DNA from: Mytilus edulis
Taxonomy: Eukaryota > Mollusca > Bivalvia > Mytilida > Mytilidae
Length of the DNA: 64,000 nt
Assembly: GCF_963676685.1 (NCBI RefSeq)
Contig: NC_092355.1
Span: forward strand, 65,169,006-65,233,005
Direction: 5' to 3'
Shown: positions 25,001 through 37,880 of the stretch, piece after piece
How positions within the stretch are numbered: the stretch's first letter is position 1
Layout of the letters: each line of letters opens with the position of its first letter
Made by a program: the position numbers and the translations under genes
The notes under the pieces: model-generated
What the model was told of the DNA's origin: nothing
Seen by the model: only the letters and a program-made list of their open reading frames with translations
Database searches by the model: none

Positions 25001-28000
25001 ATAATGACCTCGCGTGCAAAATTCTGCACATGCCCAAACACCTAAACTTCCGCCATTCGTTACAGATAATGTCTTATTCACTGAAACAGAAAACATCTTT
25101 ATAACATTGACCAGCTTAAGATTGAACATTATGATGTATGTCTTAAAACAAGACAAAGTTATTTATGATTTATTTTGACATATGATCAAAAGTGCAAATT
25201 TATTTAAAACAAAATTTACGTGTCAATCAGCATAATGAATGTATGGACTTTTTCAAACAAATCTGAGGAAAATTATATATGCATTATATTTCAGATAGAA
25301 TAAATTATTTCGGTGACTTCCGTGCATTCAGGCAAAATGTAAACGATACAATGTAGACCGAAAGATATATGGCATCAAACTGTTTTCTTCAATAATGTAC
25401 TGCTGATAAAACTATTGCATATTTATGATTTATGTTCAACGTTTGAAATATTTCTTAAGTATATTACGTACTTTTCAAATTTAATTTCTTTCAGTTGATT
25501 ATTTATATCAATTTATTGAAATTTAGAATAAGAGGCGAAGGACATGGCGTTGAAACAATGAACCACACAATAATAAACTAAAAAAGGAATAAGGCATATT
25601 TTCATTCAGTGTCGTTATTTTCATGAACGTAAATCATACTTTATCCGTTGAATTGTTTTATATGTTGACATCTGGTGCCCAGTATACATATTTAAAGGTT
25701 ACTACGCTGCTCTAAGCTGTGCTTATTTATGAAAGCAATCATTTGACCAGTAGCTTATTATCATTGCTTTTGTTCTTTGGTGAATACTGGTTTTCATTTC
25801 ATTGACAATCATCTCCTTATCTATATTTAGAATCACTGTTTGTTGTTTTGATTTTGCCATTTGATTGGGGACTCTCCATTTTGATTTTCTCGGAGCTCAG
25901 TATGTTTTGAGATTTTATTTTTTACCTTTCATTACCGTTGAGAGATGCATTAAAGATATTGATATATCACTACAACAAATGTGTAACGTTATTTCTTAAC
26001 TCCATTGTTAATAATTTTAATAGTGAACGCTTGAGGCATGCCGAGCAATTTAAATAAATAAAAAAAAATCCATATTGCTGAGAGTGTATAGATATATAAA
26101 TATTAGATTTATAGTGGTGGAATCTGTTTTTAATTTGATTTTTATTCTTCCCTTTTAGAGAATTACAGAAGTATAAATGTGACGTTGCCAGGCATGATCA
26201 CATTTTTTCAAGATGTCACAATATGAAATTTAATAGAAACCAAGACGTCATAATTAAACTTCGATTTATCATTTTTTCACTAGTGAGAAGAAAAACTGTT
26301 CATATTTGATTCGGAAATGTACCAACAGTGGAAAAATTTGGGAAACAAATATTGCCAACACTTTGAGTGCGCATAACATGTCTTTTTTTCAGTTCTTGAG
26401 CTACAGATCAATAATTTGGTAAACACAGTCAATACAAATCTATAATTGTTAATAGTGAACACAGAAGAGAATAAAATAAAAACAATTTGCGTAATAATAG
26501 TGTACTATTTTTAATAACGATTTGAAAATTTTATATGAGTTAAACATTAATATTATTATTAATATTATTAATAAATTATCGTTGGTTATCTCAACGAGAT
26601 TGATTTTCTTGCTTGAGCCGGTCACGAAAAGCAATCGAGTTGAGATGACCATTGATAATCTGTTTATCGCTATTTTACCTATGACGACGTTGTCAATTTC
26701 ATGTCAATTTCGTTAGCAACGCCACGTGGCGCCTTAGTTTCTAGCGATAATTTTCATCTCAAGCGAGTAAAATGATATGACAAATTATCACAAAAAAGAT
26801 TAAAGGAAAAATGCACAAAATAGCGATAAAAAAAGTATCGTCATAAATGGTGACAATGGAAACAATTGCTGATCCTCTTGCCAGGGATGATTCCAGGTGT
26901 TTTCAAATGGGTCCCTTGAATATCAAATTGGGAATTTTTATCCCAATTGGGATTTTTTTATGCATACAATCTAATACGAAATAATATCATTTTCCTGTAA
27001 AAATGGAAAATGAATATTAAGTTAATTTCACTTGTATACTGATTGAAGAAATTATTGGATTCAGACTAGGGAAGTTGTAATACATGAGAATATCATTGCA
27101 TATGATGCACTATCATCTTAACTTTGGTAAACGAGGCCTATTACAAAAACATATGTACCACAAGTACTAGCTAACATAAACCTATGGCAAGCGGTTTAGC
27201 TATTTATTCGAATTTCAAATTATCTGATAATATATAAGATATCTTATGTAATATATAAGATATCTAATGTAATATATAAGATATCTCATGTAATATATAA
27301 GATATCTCATATAATATATAAGATTTATTTAAGATATCTTAAAGTATATGAAATATCTTACAAATATGTTTTGTATAAGATATCTTATCATATACTTAGA
27401 CTAAATAACATATGATTTTTACTGTATGATAATAGCATTAAATTAACGTAAATTCCATATTTTTCGAATTGGTGTTTAGCGGGCTGATATGAAAAGTGTA
27501 TCACATGCTTCGATTGTTATCACATGCCTTTCCGTAACGTTATCACATGGCATACCGGTGATACTCGGCAAATTCCGGAAAATACACCTCAATGCTACGT
27601 TTTCAGTGAAAAACATTAAGAAATAGTGTACAACACAATTATTTAGATACTGAAAAGTATACTGTGTAAAATAATAACAAAAAATAAATAAAAAATGAAA
27701 AAAACAAACAAACAAATTATTGAATAAATGCATTCTTTATAAGTTTCAAACATAATTTAGAAAGTTACTTTGAAAAGGTTGACTTTTCCAAACAGTTCTC
27801 ACTATGTATATTGTGATAATACATGCGATATGAAAAATGCCATGTAATAATCTGATATTATATAAGTTGGATATCATATTAAGAAAATTATATGAAATAT
27901 CTTATAATTTATACGATATCTTTAATAATATTTCTTATAATATATAAGATATCATAAATAATATTTTTTATAATATATCTTATATAGAATAATATCTTAT

Positions 28001-30828
28001 GTAATATAGAAGATAACTTATATCGATTTTAAAATATATATATCTTACATATACTATAGATAAGATATCTTACAAATATACTTTATATAAGGTATCTTAT
28101 AAATATACTTTATAAAGATATCTTACAAATTTACTTTATATAAGATATCTTATATAGTTTATAAGATATCTTATATAATTTATAAGATATCTGATAATAT
28201 CAGATTATTACATGGCATTTTTCATATCGCATGTATTATCAGCCCTAGGTTCAATATCAGCCCAAGAGCCGCATGGCTCGAGGGCTGATAATACATGCGA
28301 TATGAAAAATGACATGTTATGATCTTTTTATCATATGCTTCAACAGTAGAGAAAAATAACAGATTCATATATTGATCTTTCTACGTGGTTTCCGAAAAGA
28401 AGTTGAAAGAGTAAAAAGTTCACGGACGTCGGACCAAAAATTTGATACATTCAATATGAAATCTTTCTATCATATGCCTCAACAGAGAAAAAATCATTTA
28501 AATATTGACGAATTGACAAAAAATAATTCAACAATATGCATCATGAACATTGTTTGGAAAAGTCAGCTTTTTTAAAGTAACTTTCTAAATTATGTTTCAG
28601 AAAAACTTAAAAAATGCATTTATTTAATATATTTTTTTTTAATTTAATTTAATCATTTCACACAATATACTTTCCACTATTCAAATAATTGTTTTGTACA
28701 CTACTTTGTAATGTTTTTCACTGAAAATGTAGCATTGAGGTGTATTTTCCGGAATTTGCCGAGTATCACCGGAATGCCATGTGATAACGTTACGGAAAGG
28801 CATGTGATAACAATCGAAGCATGTGATAAACTTTTCATATCAGCCCGCTAAGCACCAATTCGGAAAATATGGAAAATACTTTAATTTAATGCTATTATCA
28901 TACGGTAAAAATCATATGTTATTTAGTCTAAGTATATGATAATGAAAATTATATGAGATAACTTATAAACTTTAAGATATCTCATAAATTATTTAAGATA
29001 TCTCGTGAACTATATAAGATAGCTTATTAACTTTATGAGATATCTTTCAAACTATATCAAATATCTAATGAAGTATTATATAAGATATCTTATAAGTTAA
29101 TGAGATATCTTGAAGTTAGATTTAATAGAAAAACGGCTTGCCATATTAACCAGTGAACAAAATCCACCATTGGGTAATTTTTCAACAGATCATCTTTATT
29201 TACCTTGATTTAAATGTATTTCAAATAGAACTGGCCAATTGTTGAGTTCAGAAAAGCAATTACAAAAGTATATATATTTAATTGATAAGATATTTAAAGC
29301 AATTAAACCAGTGAACTTTAAAATTATTTGGATCATTTTCATATCTTTTGAAACAGTTCCAAAATGATGACATCGTATTTCAGGGGGGTCTCATTTCACG
29401 AATGGTCTATCTTCAACATTATTTTCAAAAACGTTCAAAATTTTGTCTTTTGCTGAAAAAAGAGCAAAATATAAAATAATTTCCTTTACAAAACAAGTTT
29501 TAATCAAATTACATAACTGGATCTGCTGGGCAATCTGCTTTTATCATTAAAATTCCTTCATCAATGTTATATCAAAATTTGAATTTGGTCTTTGTCGAGG
29601 TCTGTTTTGACACCCATTTTGACAAAAAGCATATTTTTGATCAACCTGCTGAGCGATCTACTTTTACGAGACCGAATTTCCCATAACATTTTAACTTCAA
29701 TTGAATCCGGCCGCCAAAATTGTTTACCTCATGTTGACATAATTAAATTAAATCGTTGTTAATAAAATGCGATCATAGTCAGGATTCTTATCCAGATTTT
29801 ACTAGGTTTTGACGACAAACTATGAAAAATTAAAGTTGCCGTAATCGGTGACGGAAATTTTCCGGAAATACCAATTTTTGTTTTATTTTCCTCAATTGGG
29901 AATTTATATTTACAAACATTTTTCTGGGGCCGCTGGCTGATTTAAGGGCCGTTAAGCGGCCCTAAACAATATAGTGGAATCATCCCTGCTTGCAGAGGTT
30001 TTACTAAAAAAAGACATTTATAAATGTACAAATTGATAACCACACATTTAGCAATTTCATACGTCCGAAGCTCTTATATTGATTTACCTTCATCAAAAAC
30101 GCCTAAAGTAAAATTTTCTATGGCCCAGGTTGTATGAGAACCGAAAGAGATACAGATCTTAATGACAATAAAATACATTAAATATAGTTAGATCCATCTA
30201 AGGTCAACTTCGACTGAGGGTGTTAAACCATAGTTTGTTTATGATTTCAAAACTTATAAACAAACAACTTTTAACAGTTTGTTTTAATTCATTATAAAGC
30301 ATATATTCATTCAGCAGACGTATAGATTCAGTTCCGTAAAACTTAAAAACATGACGTTAAATAATTGAATGCGTCCGAAATTATTTTCAAAAATTGTTCA
30401 GGAACGTTAAAAGGAAAAAAAACTCCGGAGATTCTATACTTATATGTGCACCAAAAATTCACTATTCTTAGAAGGATTAAAAAGAACAGGTTTTACTCAC
30501 CGACATGGGTACGATCTCTTTGTATGAGGTTTGTACCAGATATATAGTCAAAATCCGAATGACAGCATCCGGACTGATCTAGTTTACACTCTCGAGAAGA
30601 GGTTATATACGTTATTTCACAACATCTCTCTCCAAATTTCAAACATAGTGCCGCACATTGAGTTTGAGACATTTTCCCCAGAGATGTGAGAGCCACTGAC
30701 CGAATTTTCTTATTCTTCTCTACTAAGAACAATTCCTGTCTCGTTTGGAAATTCCCAGCAAACATTTCTGCATTTTGAAAATTTTGAAAAACAAAGCTAT
30801 ATATCAAAGCAATAACATATACTTGCAT
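22064..30828 (-). CDS. Secreted PAN/VMO-I domain protein, gene B (4 exons)
   Basis: Exons are 30828-30501, 25080-24980, 24121-23933 and 22306-22064, with the same GT-AG borders and phases as gene A, giving 286 residues. Signal peptide and PAN-like exon 1 are followed by a complete VMO-I domain that ends canonically in DVIFFCCQ and stop. It therefore probably represents the ancestral 3' end, with gene A frameshifted. Exon 2 reads [11 protein letters not shown] (gene [12 protein letters not shown]) and exon 3 has SDRYGD where gene A has SDRCGD, so the two paralogues differ in cysteine placement. Intron 1 (25081-30500) contains the 3.1 kb hAT-like insertion. The upstream flank carries a second, broken copy of exon 1 and the 61-bp minisatellite. 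No frame break was seen. Confidence 0.87.
23685..23732 (-). ncRNA. Degenerate hammerhead ribozyme motif, copy B
   Basis: Same site as 2960-3012 in copy A. The core is CTGATGA, stem II GTC/GAC is perfect (GTCGTTTGTAGAC), then AAAAC in place of GAAAC and the GTC cleavage triplet. Both copies share the G-to-A change at the catalytic guanine, so inactivation preceded the segmental duplication. Confidence 0.57.
24502..24720. repeat. Short inverted-repeat element (MITE-like), intron of gene B
   Basis: Orthologous to 3763-3985 in copy A. An open frame across it (24453-24737) is incidental: it runs through the inverted repeat and shows no domain. Confidence 0.48.
26550..26661. repeat. Hairpin-forming repeat in intron 1, copy B
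   Basis: Counterpart of 8455-8566. Stem arms differ by only a few bases, so it was present before duplication. No function is evident. Confidence 0.43.
26882..29988. mobile_element. hAT-like non-autonomous element with 5-bp TSD, 3.1 kb
   Basis: Ends are CAGGGATGATTCCA and TGGAATCATCCCTG (14-bp perfect inverted repeat), flanked by CTTGC duplications at 26877-26881 and 29989-29993. Copy A retains the empty site, a single CTTGC at 8782-8786, so the borders are exact. Terminal CAGGG fits the hAT superfamily. The usual hAT duplication is 8 bp, but 5-bp subgroups (hAT5) are described. No transposase frame is present; the centre is a nested foldback (27236-29110). Short related blocks (AATTGGGAATTT) sit just inside both ends. 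Inserted in intron 1 of gene B after the duplication. Confidence 0.72.
27236..29110. repeat. Nested giant palindrome with ATAAGATATC array
   Basis: Arms at about 27390-27775 and 28560-28930 are inverted copies (for example GCGGGCTGATATGAAAAG versus CTTTTCATATCAGCCCGC). Inside, TACATGCGATATGAAAAATG at about 27820 recurs inverted near 28210 and direct near 28290. Many ATATAAGATATCTTAT-type self-complementary units lie between and outside the arms (27236-27390, 27880-28200, 28950-29110). GATATC palindromes dominate. The frame at 27476-27733 and its inverted partner are by-products. Confidence 0.85.
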
Positions 30829-32193
30829 TTCTAAAACAACGAAAAACTGTATATAAACTTAAAATCGTTAAAAGTAAATACTAAACAGCATTTATATTTG
30901 AATCCATTTGATAACTGTTATTAATTTTTCTGACTTTTTTTGTGAAATGCATTTGCTTTTAAACACGACAGTTCAATAAGTTATATGAAACATTTTTTTC
31001 TTTATTAGTCTGGGGAGTAATAACTACCTACGTAACATCGATCAATTTATTACAAAAGTACGACTCATTGTATTCCATACTTCAAAACAGGGGAAACTTC
31101 ATCCTCGCTTCGCTACATTGACTTTAATAATTTAGCGTAGCAACATCAGCATTGTTTAGGAGTTTGATTGTAGTTAAACATTTTATATTTTTGTCAATTT
31201 GATGTAATTAATTACTCTGCTTGTTTTTGTCAAATGAATTTACTTTTAAATGCGATTGCTGACATTATTAAAGATATATGAAACATGGTTTATATATTGG
31301 TCTCAAAGTAATAATTGCTACCTCCCTTTAACATCAATGGATAACAAAGGTACGACTTATTGTATTCCACACTACAATTACAAAAAAGTGGATAACTGTA
31401 ATTGATATTTCTAATGCCTTTTTTGTTGAGTTGAGACATTTTCCCCAGAGATGTGAGAGCCACTGACCGGCTTTTCTTATTCTTTTCTACTATGAAAATT
31501 TCGTGTCTCGTTTGTAAATTCCCAGCAACAATTTCTGCATTTTGAAAGTTTTGAAAAAAAAAGCTATATATCAAAGCGATAACATACACTTGCATTTCTA
31601 AAACAACGAAAAACTGTATTTAAACTTAGAATGTTTAAAAGCAAATACTAAATAGCATTTATATTTTAATCTATTTGATAACTATAATGAATTTTTCTGA
31701 CTTTTTTTGTGAAATGCATTTGCTTTTAAACACGACAGTTCAATAAGTTATATGAAACATTGTTTCTTTATTAGTCTGGGGAGTAATAACTACCTACGTA
31801 ACATCGATCAATGGATTACAAAAGTACGACTCATTGTATTTCATACTTCAAAACAGGGGAAACTTCATCCTCGCTTCGCTACATTGACTTTAATAATTTA
31901 GCGTAGCAACATCAGCATTGTTTAGGAGTTTGATTGTAGTTAAACATTTTATATTTTTGTCAATTTGATGTAATTAATTACTCTGCTTGTTTTTGTCAAA
32001 TGAATTTACTTTTAAATGCGATTGCTGACATTATAAAAGATATATAAAACATTTTTTATATATTGGTCTCAAAGTAATAATTGCTACCTCCCTTTAACAT
32101 CAATGGATAACAAAGGTACGACTTATTATATTCCACGTTACAAATACAAAAAGTAGATAACTGTAATTGATATTTCTAATGCCTTTTTTTGTC
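30660..32193. repeat. 767-bp tandem duplication upstream of gene B
   Basis: 30660-31426 and 31427-32193 are direct repeats, nearly identical by eye. Each has one unit related to the 61-bp minisatellite (TTCGCTACATTGACTTTAAT). Copy A has only one version (about 9455-10190). Confidence 0.85.
31427..31595 (-). pseudogene. Truncated duplicate of exon 1 (signal peptide part)
   Basis: Repeats the first 56 or so codons of gene B exon 1 at an offset of 767 bp. It keeps the start codon and hydrophobic leader but stops before the Cys-rich PAN part, where the tandem junction joins it to unrelated flank (frame then runs to 31290). No donor site follows, so it is a dead exon unless used as an alternative 5' end. 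Confidence 0.8.
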
Positions 32194-32319
32194 AAATTAA
32201 TGATTTGCTTTTAAACACTCCAGCTGTAATTTATTTTTCTTTACTGTCTCCAGAGTAATAATTGTCTACGTTCCCCATCATCAATTGATTACAAAGTTAA
32301 AACTGATTCTATTCCAAAA

Positions 32320-35300
32320 TACAAAACAGTGGAAACGCTACGTTGACTTGATAGATTAGAGCAACAAACACCATCATTGATTAGGAGTTTGCACTTCACA
32401 ACGTTGAATGCATTATTTTAGCATAGTAACGTCCCCATTTCTCATGAATTAGCACTACGATCGTTGACTTTAATAGTTTAGCATAGCAACGTCCCCATTG
32501 TTTGGGAGTTTGCACTACGCAAAGTTGACCTTATTAGTGTAGCGTAGCAATGTCCCCATTGATACACAGTTTGTACTACGCTTCGTTGACTTTATAGGTT
32601 TTGCATAGCAAGTGTCACTATTGTTTGGGAGTTTGCACTACGCTTCATTGTCTTTAAAAGTTTAGCGTATCAACGTACCCATTGTTTGGGAATTTGCACT
32701 ACGCTTCCTTGACTTTAATAGTTTTGCATAGCAACGTTAGTATTGTTTGGGAGTTTGCACTTCGCTTAGTTGACTTTAATAGTTTACCATAGCCACGTCT
32801 CCATTGTTAAAGATTTTACATTACGCTTCGTTGACTTTATTAGTTTAGCGTTTCAATGTCCCCATTGCTCAGGAGTTTGCACTACGCTTCGTTTACTTTA
32901 ATAGTTTAGCGTAGCAACCCCCTCATTGTTTTGGAGTTTGCACTACGCTTCGTTGACCTTATTAGTGTAGCGTAGCAATGTCCCCATTGATACACAGTTT
33001 GTACTACGCTTCGTTGACTTTATAGGTTTTGCATAGCAAGTGTCACTATTGTTTGGGAGTTTGCACTACGCTTCATTGTCTTTAAAAGTTTAGCGTATCA
33101 ACGTACCCATTGTTTGGGAATTTGCACTACGCTTCCTTGACTTTAATAGTTTTGCATAGCAACGTTAGTATTGTTTGGGAGTTTGCACTTCGCTTAGTTG
33201 ACTTTAATAGTTTACCATAGCCACGTCTCCATTGTTAAAGATTTTACATTACGCTTCGTTGACTTTATTAGTTTAGCGTTTCAATGTCCCCATTGCTCAG
33301 GAGTTTGCACTACGCTTCGTTTACTTTAATAGTTTAGCGTAGCAACCCCCTCATTGTTTTGGAGTTTGCACTACGCTTCGTTGACTTTATTAGTTTATCA
33401 TATCAACGTTCCAATTATTTGCACTACGCTTCGTTGAATTTATGAGTTGATCATAACAACGTCCCAATTGTTTGCACTACGCTACAGTGTCTTTATTAGT
33501 TTAGCATAGCAACGTACCCATTGTTTTGGAGTTTGCACTACTCTTCGTTGACTTTATTAGTTTATCATAACAACGTCCCAATTGTTTGCAATACGCTTCC
33601 TTGAGTTAATTAATTTATCATAACAACGTCCCAATTGTTTACACTACGCTTCGTTGTCTTTAATAGTTTAGCGTTTCAACGTCCCCATTGCTCAGGAGTT
33701 TGCACTACGCTTCGTTTACTGTAATGGTTAGCGTAACAACGTACCCATTGTTTTCGAGTTTGCACTACGCTTTGTTGACTTTATTAGTTTATCATAACAA
33801 CGTCCCAATTGTTTGCACTACGCTACGTTGTCTTTATTAGTGTAGCATAGCAACGTACCCATTGTTTTGGAGTTTGCACTACGCTTTGTTGACTTTATTA
33901 GTTTATCATAACAACGTCTCAATTGTTTGCACTACGCTTCGTTGACTTTCATAGTGTAGTATACATAGCAACGTCCTCATTGTTTAGAAGTTTGCAATAT
34001 GCTTCGTTGATTTTATAAGTTTAACATAGCAACGTCCCCATTGCTTCGGAGTTTGCACTACGCTTCGTTGACTTTGATAGTTTAACATAGTAACGTCCCC
34101 ATTGCTTGTGAGGTTGCACTACGCTTCGTTAACTTTAATAGTTAAGCATAGATATATCACCATTGTTTAGGAATTTGCACTCTGCTACGTACGCTACTTT
34201 TTCTAAGTTTAGCATAGCAACGTCCCTATTGTTTAGAAGTTTGCACTACGCTTCGTTGACTTTAATATTTTAGCATAGCAACGTCCCCATTGTTTGGGAG
34301 TTTGCACTACGCAACTTTGACCTTATTATTGTAGCAAAGCAACGTCCACGTTGTTTCGGAGTGTGCACTACGCTTCGTTGACTTTATAGGTTTATCATAG
34401 CAACGTCCCAATTGTTGCACAATTTGCTGTACGCTTCGTTGACTCTATTAGTTTAGCGCAGCATCGTCCCCATTGTTTTGGAGTTTGCATTACGCTTCGT
34501 TGACTTAATTAGTTTAGCATAGCAACGTACCAAATGTTGTGGAGATTGCACTACGCTTAGTTGACTTTAATAGTTTAGCGCAGCAACATCCCGATTGTTT
34601 AGGAGATTGCAAAACGCTTTGTTGACTTTATTAGTTTAGCATAGCAACGTCCCCATTGTTTGGGAGTTTGCTCTTCGCTTCGTTGACTTTATTAGATTAG
34701 CATAGCAGCATCACTATTGTTTAGGAGTTTGCACTACGCTACGTTGACTTTAATAGTTTAGCAAAGCAACGTTCCCATTGTCTAGGAGTTTGCACTACGC
34801 TTCGTTGACTTTAATAGTTTAGCATAGCAAAGTCCCCATTGTTTGGGAGTTTGCACTACGCTTTGTTGACTTTAATAGTTTAGCATAGCAACGTCCCCAT
34901 CATTTGGGAGTTTGCACTACGCTATGTTGACTTTATTAGCTTAGCATAGCAACGTCCCCATCATTTGGGAGTTTGCACTACGCTATGTTGACTTTATTAG
35001 CTTAGCATAGCAACGTCCCCATTGTTTGGAAGATTGCACTACGCTTCGTTGACTTTAATAGTGCAGAGTATCAACGTCCCCATTGTTAGGGAGTTTGCAC
35101 TACGCTTAGTTGACTTTATAAGTTTTGCATAGCAACGTCACTATTGTTTGGTAGTTTGAAAGTCGCGTCATTGTCTTTATTAGTTTAGCGTATCAACGTT
35201 CCCATTGTTTGGGAATTTGCACTACGCTTCCTTGACTTTAATAGTTTTGCATAGCAACGTAAGTATTGTTTGGGAGTTTGCACTTCGCTTAGTTGACTTT

Positions 35301-36615
35301 AATAGTTTACCATAGCCACGTCTCCATTGTTAACGATTTTGCATTACGCTTCGTTGACCTTATTAGTTTAGCTTTTCAACGTTCCAATTGTTTTGAAGAT
35401 TGCACTACGCTTCGTTGACTTTAATAGTTCAGAGTAGCAACGTCCCCATTGTTAGGGAGTTTGCACTACGCTTCGTTGACTTTATAAGTTTATCATAGCA
35501 ATGTTTCCATTGAAACACAGTTTGTACTACGCTTCGTTGACTTTATAAGTTTTGCTTATCAACGTCACTATTGTTTGGGAGTTTGCACTTCGCTTCATTG
35601 TTTGTAATAGTTTAGCGTATCAACGTACCCATATCATTGTTTGGGAGTTTGCACTTCACTTAGTTGACTTTAATAGTGTACCATAGCCACGTCTCCATTG
35701 TTGACGATTTTGCATTACGCTTCGTTGACTTTATTAGTTTAGCGTTTGAACGTCCCCATTGCTCAGGAGTTTGCACTACGCTCCGTTTTCTTTAATAGTT
35801 TAGCGTAGCAACCCCCTCATTGTTTTTGAGTTTGCACTACGCTTCGTTGACTTTATTAGTTTATCATAACAACGTCCCAATTATTTGCACTACGCTTCGT
35901 TGATTTTATTAGTTTATCATGACAACGTCCCAATTGTTTGCACTACGCTACGTTGTCTTTATTAGTTTAGCATAGCAACGTCCCCAGTGTTTGGTAGTTC
36001 ACACTACACTTGGTTGAATTTATTAGCTTAGCGTAGCAACGTTCCCATTGTTGAGGAGTTTGCACTACGCTTCGTTGATTTTACTAGTTTAGCGTATCAA
36101 CGTCCCCATTAATTGGGAGTTTGCACTACGCTTCCTTGACTTTATTAGTTTAGCATATCAACGTCCCCATTGTTTAGAAGTTTGCACCTCGCTCTGTTGA
36201 CTTTATTAGTTTAACGTAGCAACGTTCCCATTGTTTGGGAGTTTGCACTACGCTTCTTTGACTTCAATAGTTCAGCATAGCAACGTCCCCATTGTTTAGA
36301 AGTTTGCACTTCGCTTCGTTGACTTTATTAGTTTGGCATAGCAGCGTCCCCATTGTTTAGGAATTTGCAATACTCTTTGTTGACTTTATTAGTTTAGCAT
36401 AGCAACATACCCATTGTTAGTGAGTTTGCACTACGTTTCGTTGACTTTATTAGTTTAGCATAGCAACGTCCCAATTGTTTAGGAGTTTGCACTACGCTTC
36501 GTTGACCTTTACAATTGATCATAGCAACGTCCCCATTGCTTAGGAGTTTGCACTACGCTTCGTTGACTTCATTAGTTTAGCGTAGCAACTGCCCCATTGC
36601 TTTGGAGTTTGATCG
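32320..36615 (+). repeat. 61-bp minisatellite array, about 70 units
   Basis: The consensus unit contains GTTTGCACTACGCTTCGTTG, then a TTTAATAGTTTAGCATAGC block and AACGTCCCCATTGTTTGGGA. The period is 61 (for example TGCAC at 34791 and 34852), with some 48-50 bp short units at about 33400-33960 and 35870-35960. No open frame crosses it. It starts about 1.5 kb upstream of the gene B start codon. Copy A has about three units at the same place. Confidence 0.93.
32527..33382 (+). repeat. Higher-order repeat within the minisatellite (2 x 428 bp)
   Basis: 32527-32954 and 32955-33382 are identical by eye over seven variant 61-bp units. A diverged version of the same variant order recurs at about 35100-35840. 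Confidence 0.85.
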
Positions 36616-37137
36616 TAGTTATAATTAAAAACATCTTGAGTATGCTGAAGTCTCAATTCATCTTGTGAAAAAAGATAACCAGTGTTATAAAACGATCATC
36701 AATATTTGTCATAAAGGGACAGCTCGTGGTAAAATCACAATATATTCAAGCCTCCATTAATTATTTCTTAAATTATCCTGTTGGAATGATGCAAACAGTG
36801 TGTCCAGGCACAACAATATTATCAAATAAAATGTATAGAATGATGCAATAATGCATTAAAGTTGCAAATTATATTTATAAAGACATTATGGTATATCAAA
36901 ATTGACAGTGAAAGGGAATTAACCTGATTCAAATAAATCAAATGTGTTTATCGATGATATATGCATAGGTATTGAAAAAAAAAAAAATTTATGGCAAAAA
37001 ATTAGTACGAGACTGAGATGAAGTTTTCGTATCTCTACGTTATTTTACCTTAGTTGTGTTTCTCGAAAAAAAAAGATATAATGGTTTTATATTCATTTAC
37101 TCGCTGTTGTACCTGGTGATCAACAAGTATTCTGATT
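36616..37137. other. No gene recognised
   Basis: Spacer between the minisatellite and the return of collinearity with copy A (10734). It occupies the place held in copy A by the hammerhead-bearing fragment. Confidence 0.5.
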
Positions 37138-37419
37138 TACTAGAAATAATCTGTAAGGAAAAAGTAAAATCACAATAAATACTGAACTCCGTGCAAAATT
37201 CAAAACGGAAAGTCCTTAATCAAATGTAAAAATCAAAATATGAAATACACCAAACGAATATATTACAACTGTCATATTCATGACTTGGCAGAAAATGGTG
37301 GATTGAACCTGGTTTTATAGCTAGCTTAATATCTCAAACGTATCACAGTTGACAACGATGCGTGAACAAAAAAAACTTATATTTCCTAGTTTATATTTAA
37401 CACAACGCATGGATAGAAA

Positions 37420-37880
37420 ATAAACTGAACACGCCATGGCTAAAAATAAAAAGATAAACACTAAAAAAATAGTAAAGAAGACACAACATAGAAAACCAAA
37501 GACTAAGCAAAAAGAACGCCACCAAAATCTTGGGTTGATCTCAGGTGTTCCGGAAGGGTAAGCAGTTTCTACAACCCATCGTGTTGCTTATGTTTTTACA
37601 AATCCGGTAAATAGTCTTATTCGGAAGGTTACATTCGTGAAAAGGTAAAGGGTACGGTAGTTACGACATAAGGAACATATCCGATATCATCTGCGAAACG
37701 GTTATTCCACAACGGTCAACCAACTCGTGATGGCGTCCCTAAAATTTACGACGGGATGATTTCAACTTCACCAGTTGGAACTCTTGGTTTAATAGCTTCC
37801 TCGTGAGAATCAATCCTCTATCAAGGAAATCATGCTAGGAAATACAAGGATACTATGTCTAATTCGCGGATTATCCAGTC
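37420..37880 (+). repeat. Dispersed repeat family, long copy
   Basis: GAACACGCCATGGCTAAAAA through CAGGTGTTCCGGAAGGGTAA, TCGTGTTGCTTATG, then GTGATGGCGTCCCTAAAATT. The left part equals the arm at 11040-11240; the rest matches 19062-19230. Confidence 0.6.

Noticed and set aside
32320-36615. CRISPR-like regular repeats
   Set aside because: Units abut without unique spacers, the period is 61 bp with variants, and the context is an animal genome: it is a minisatellite.
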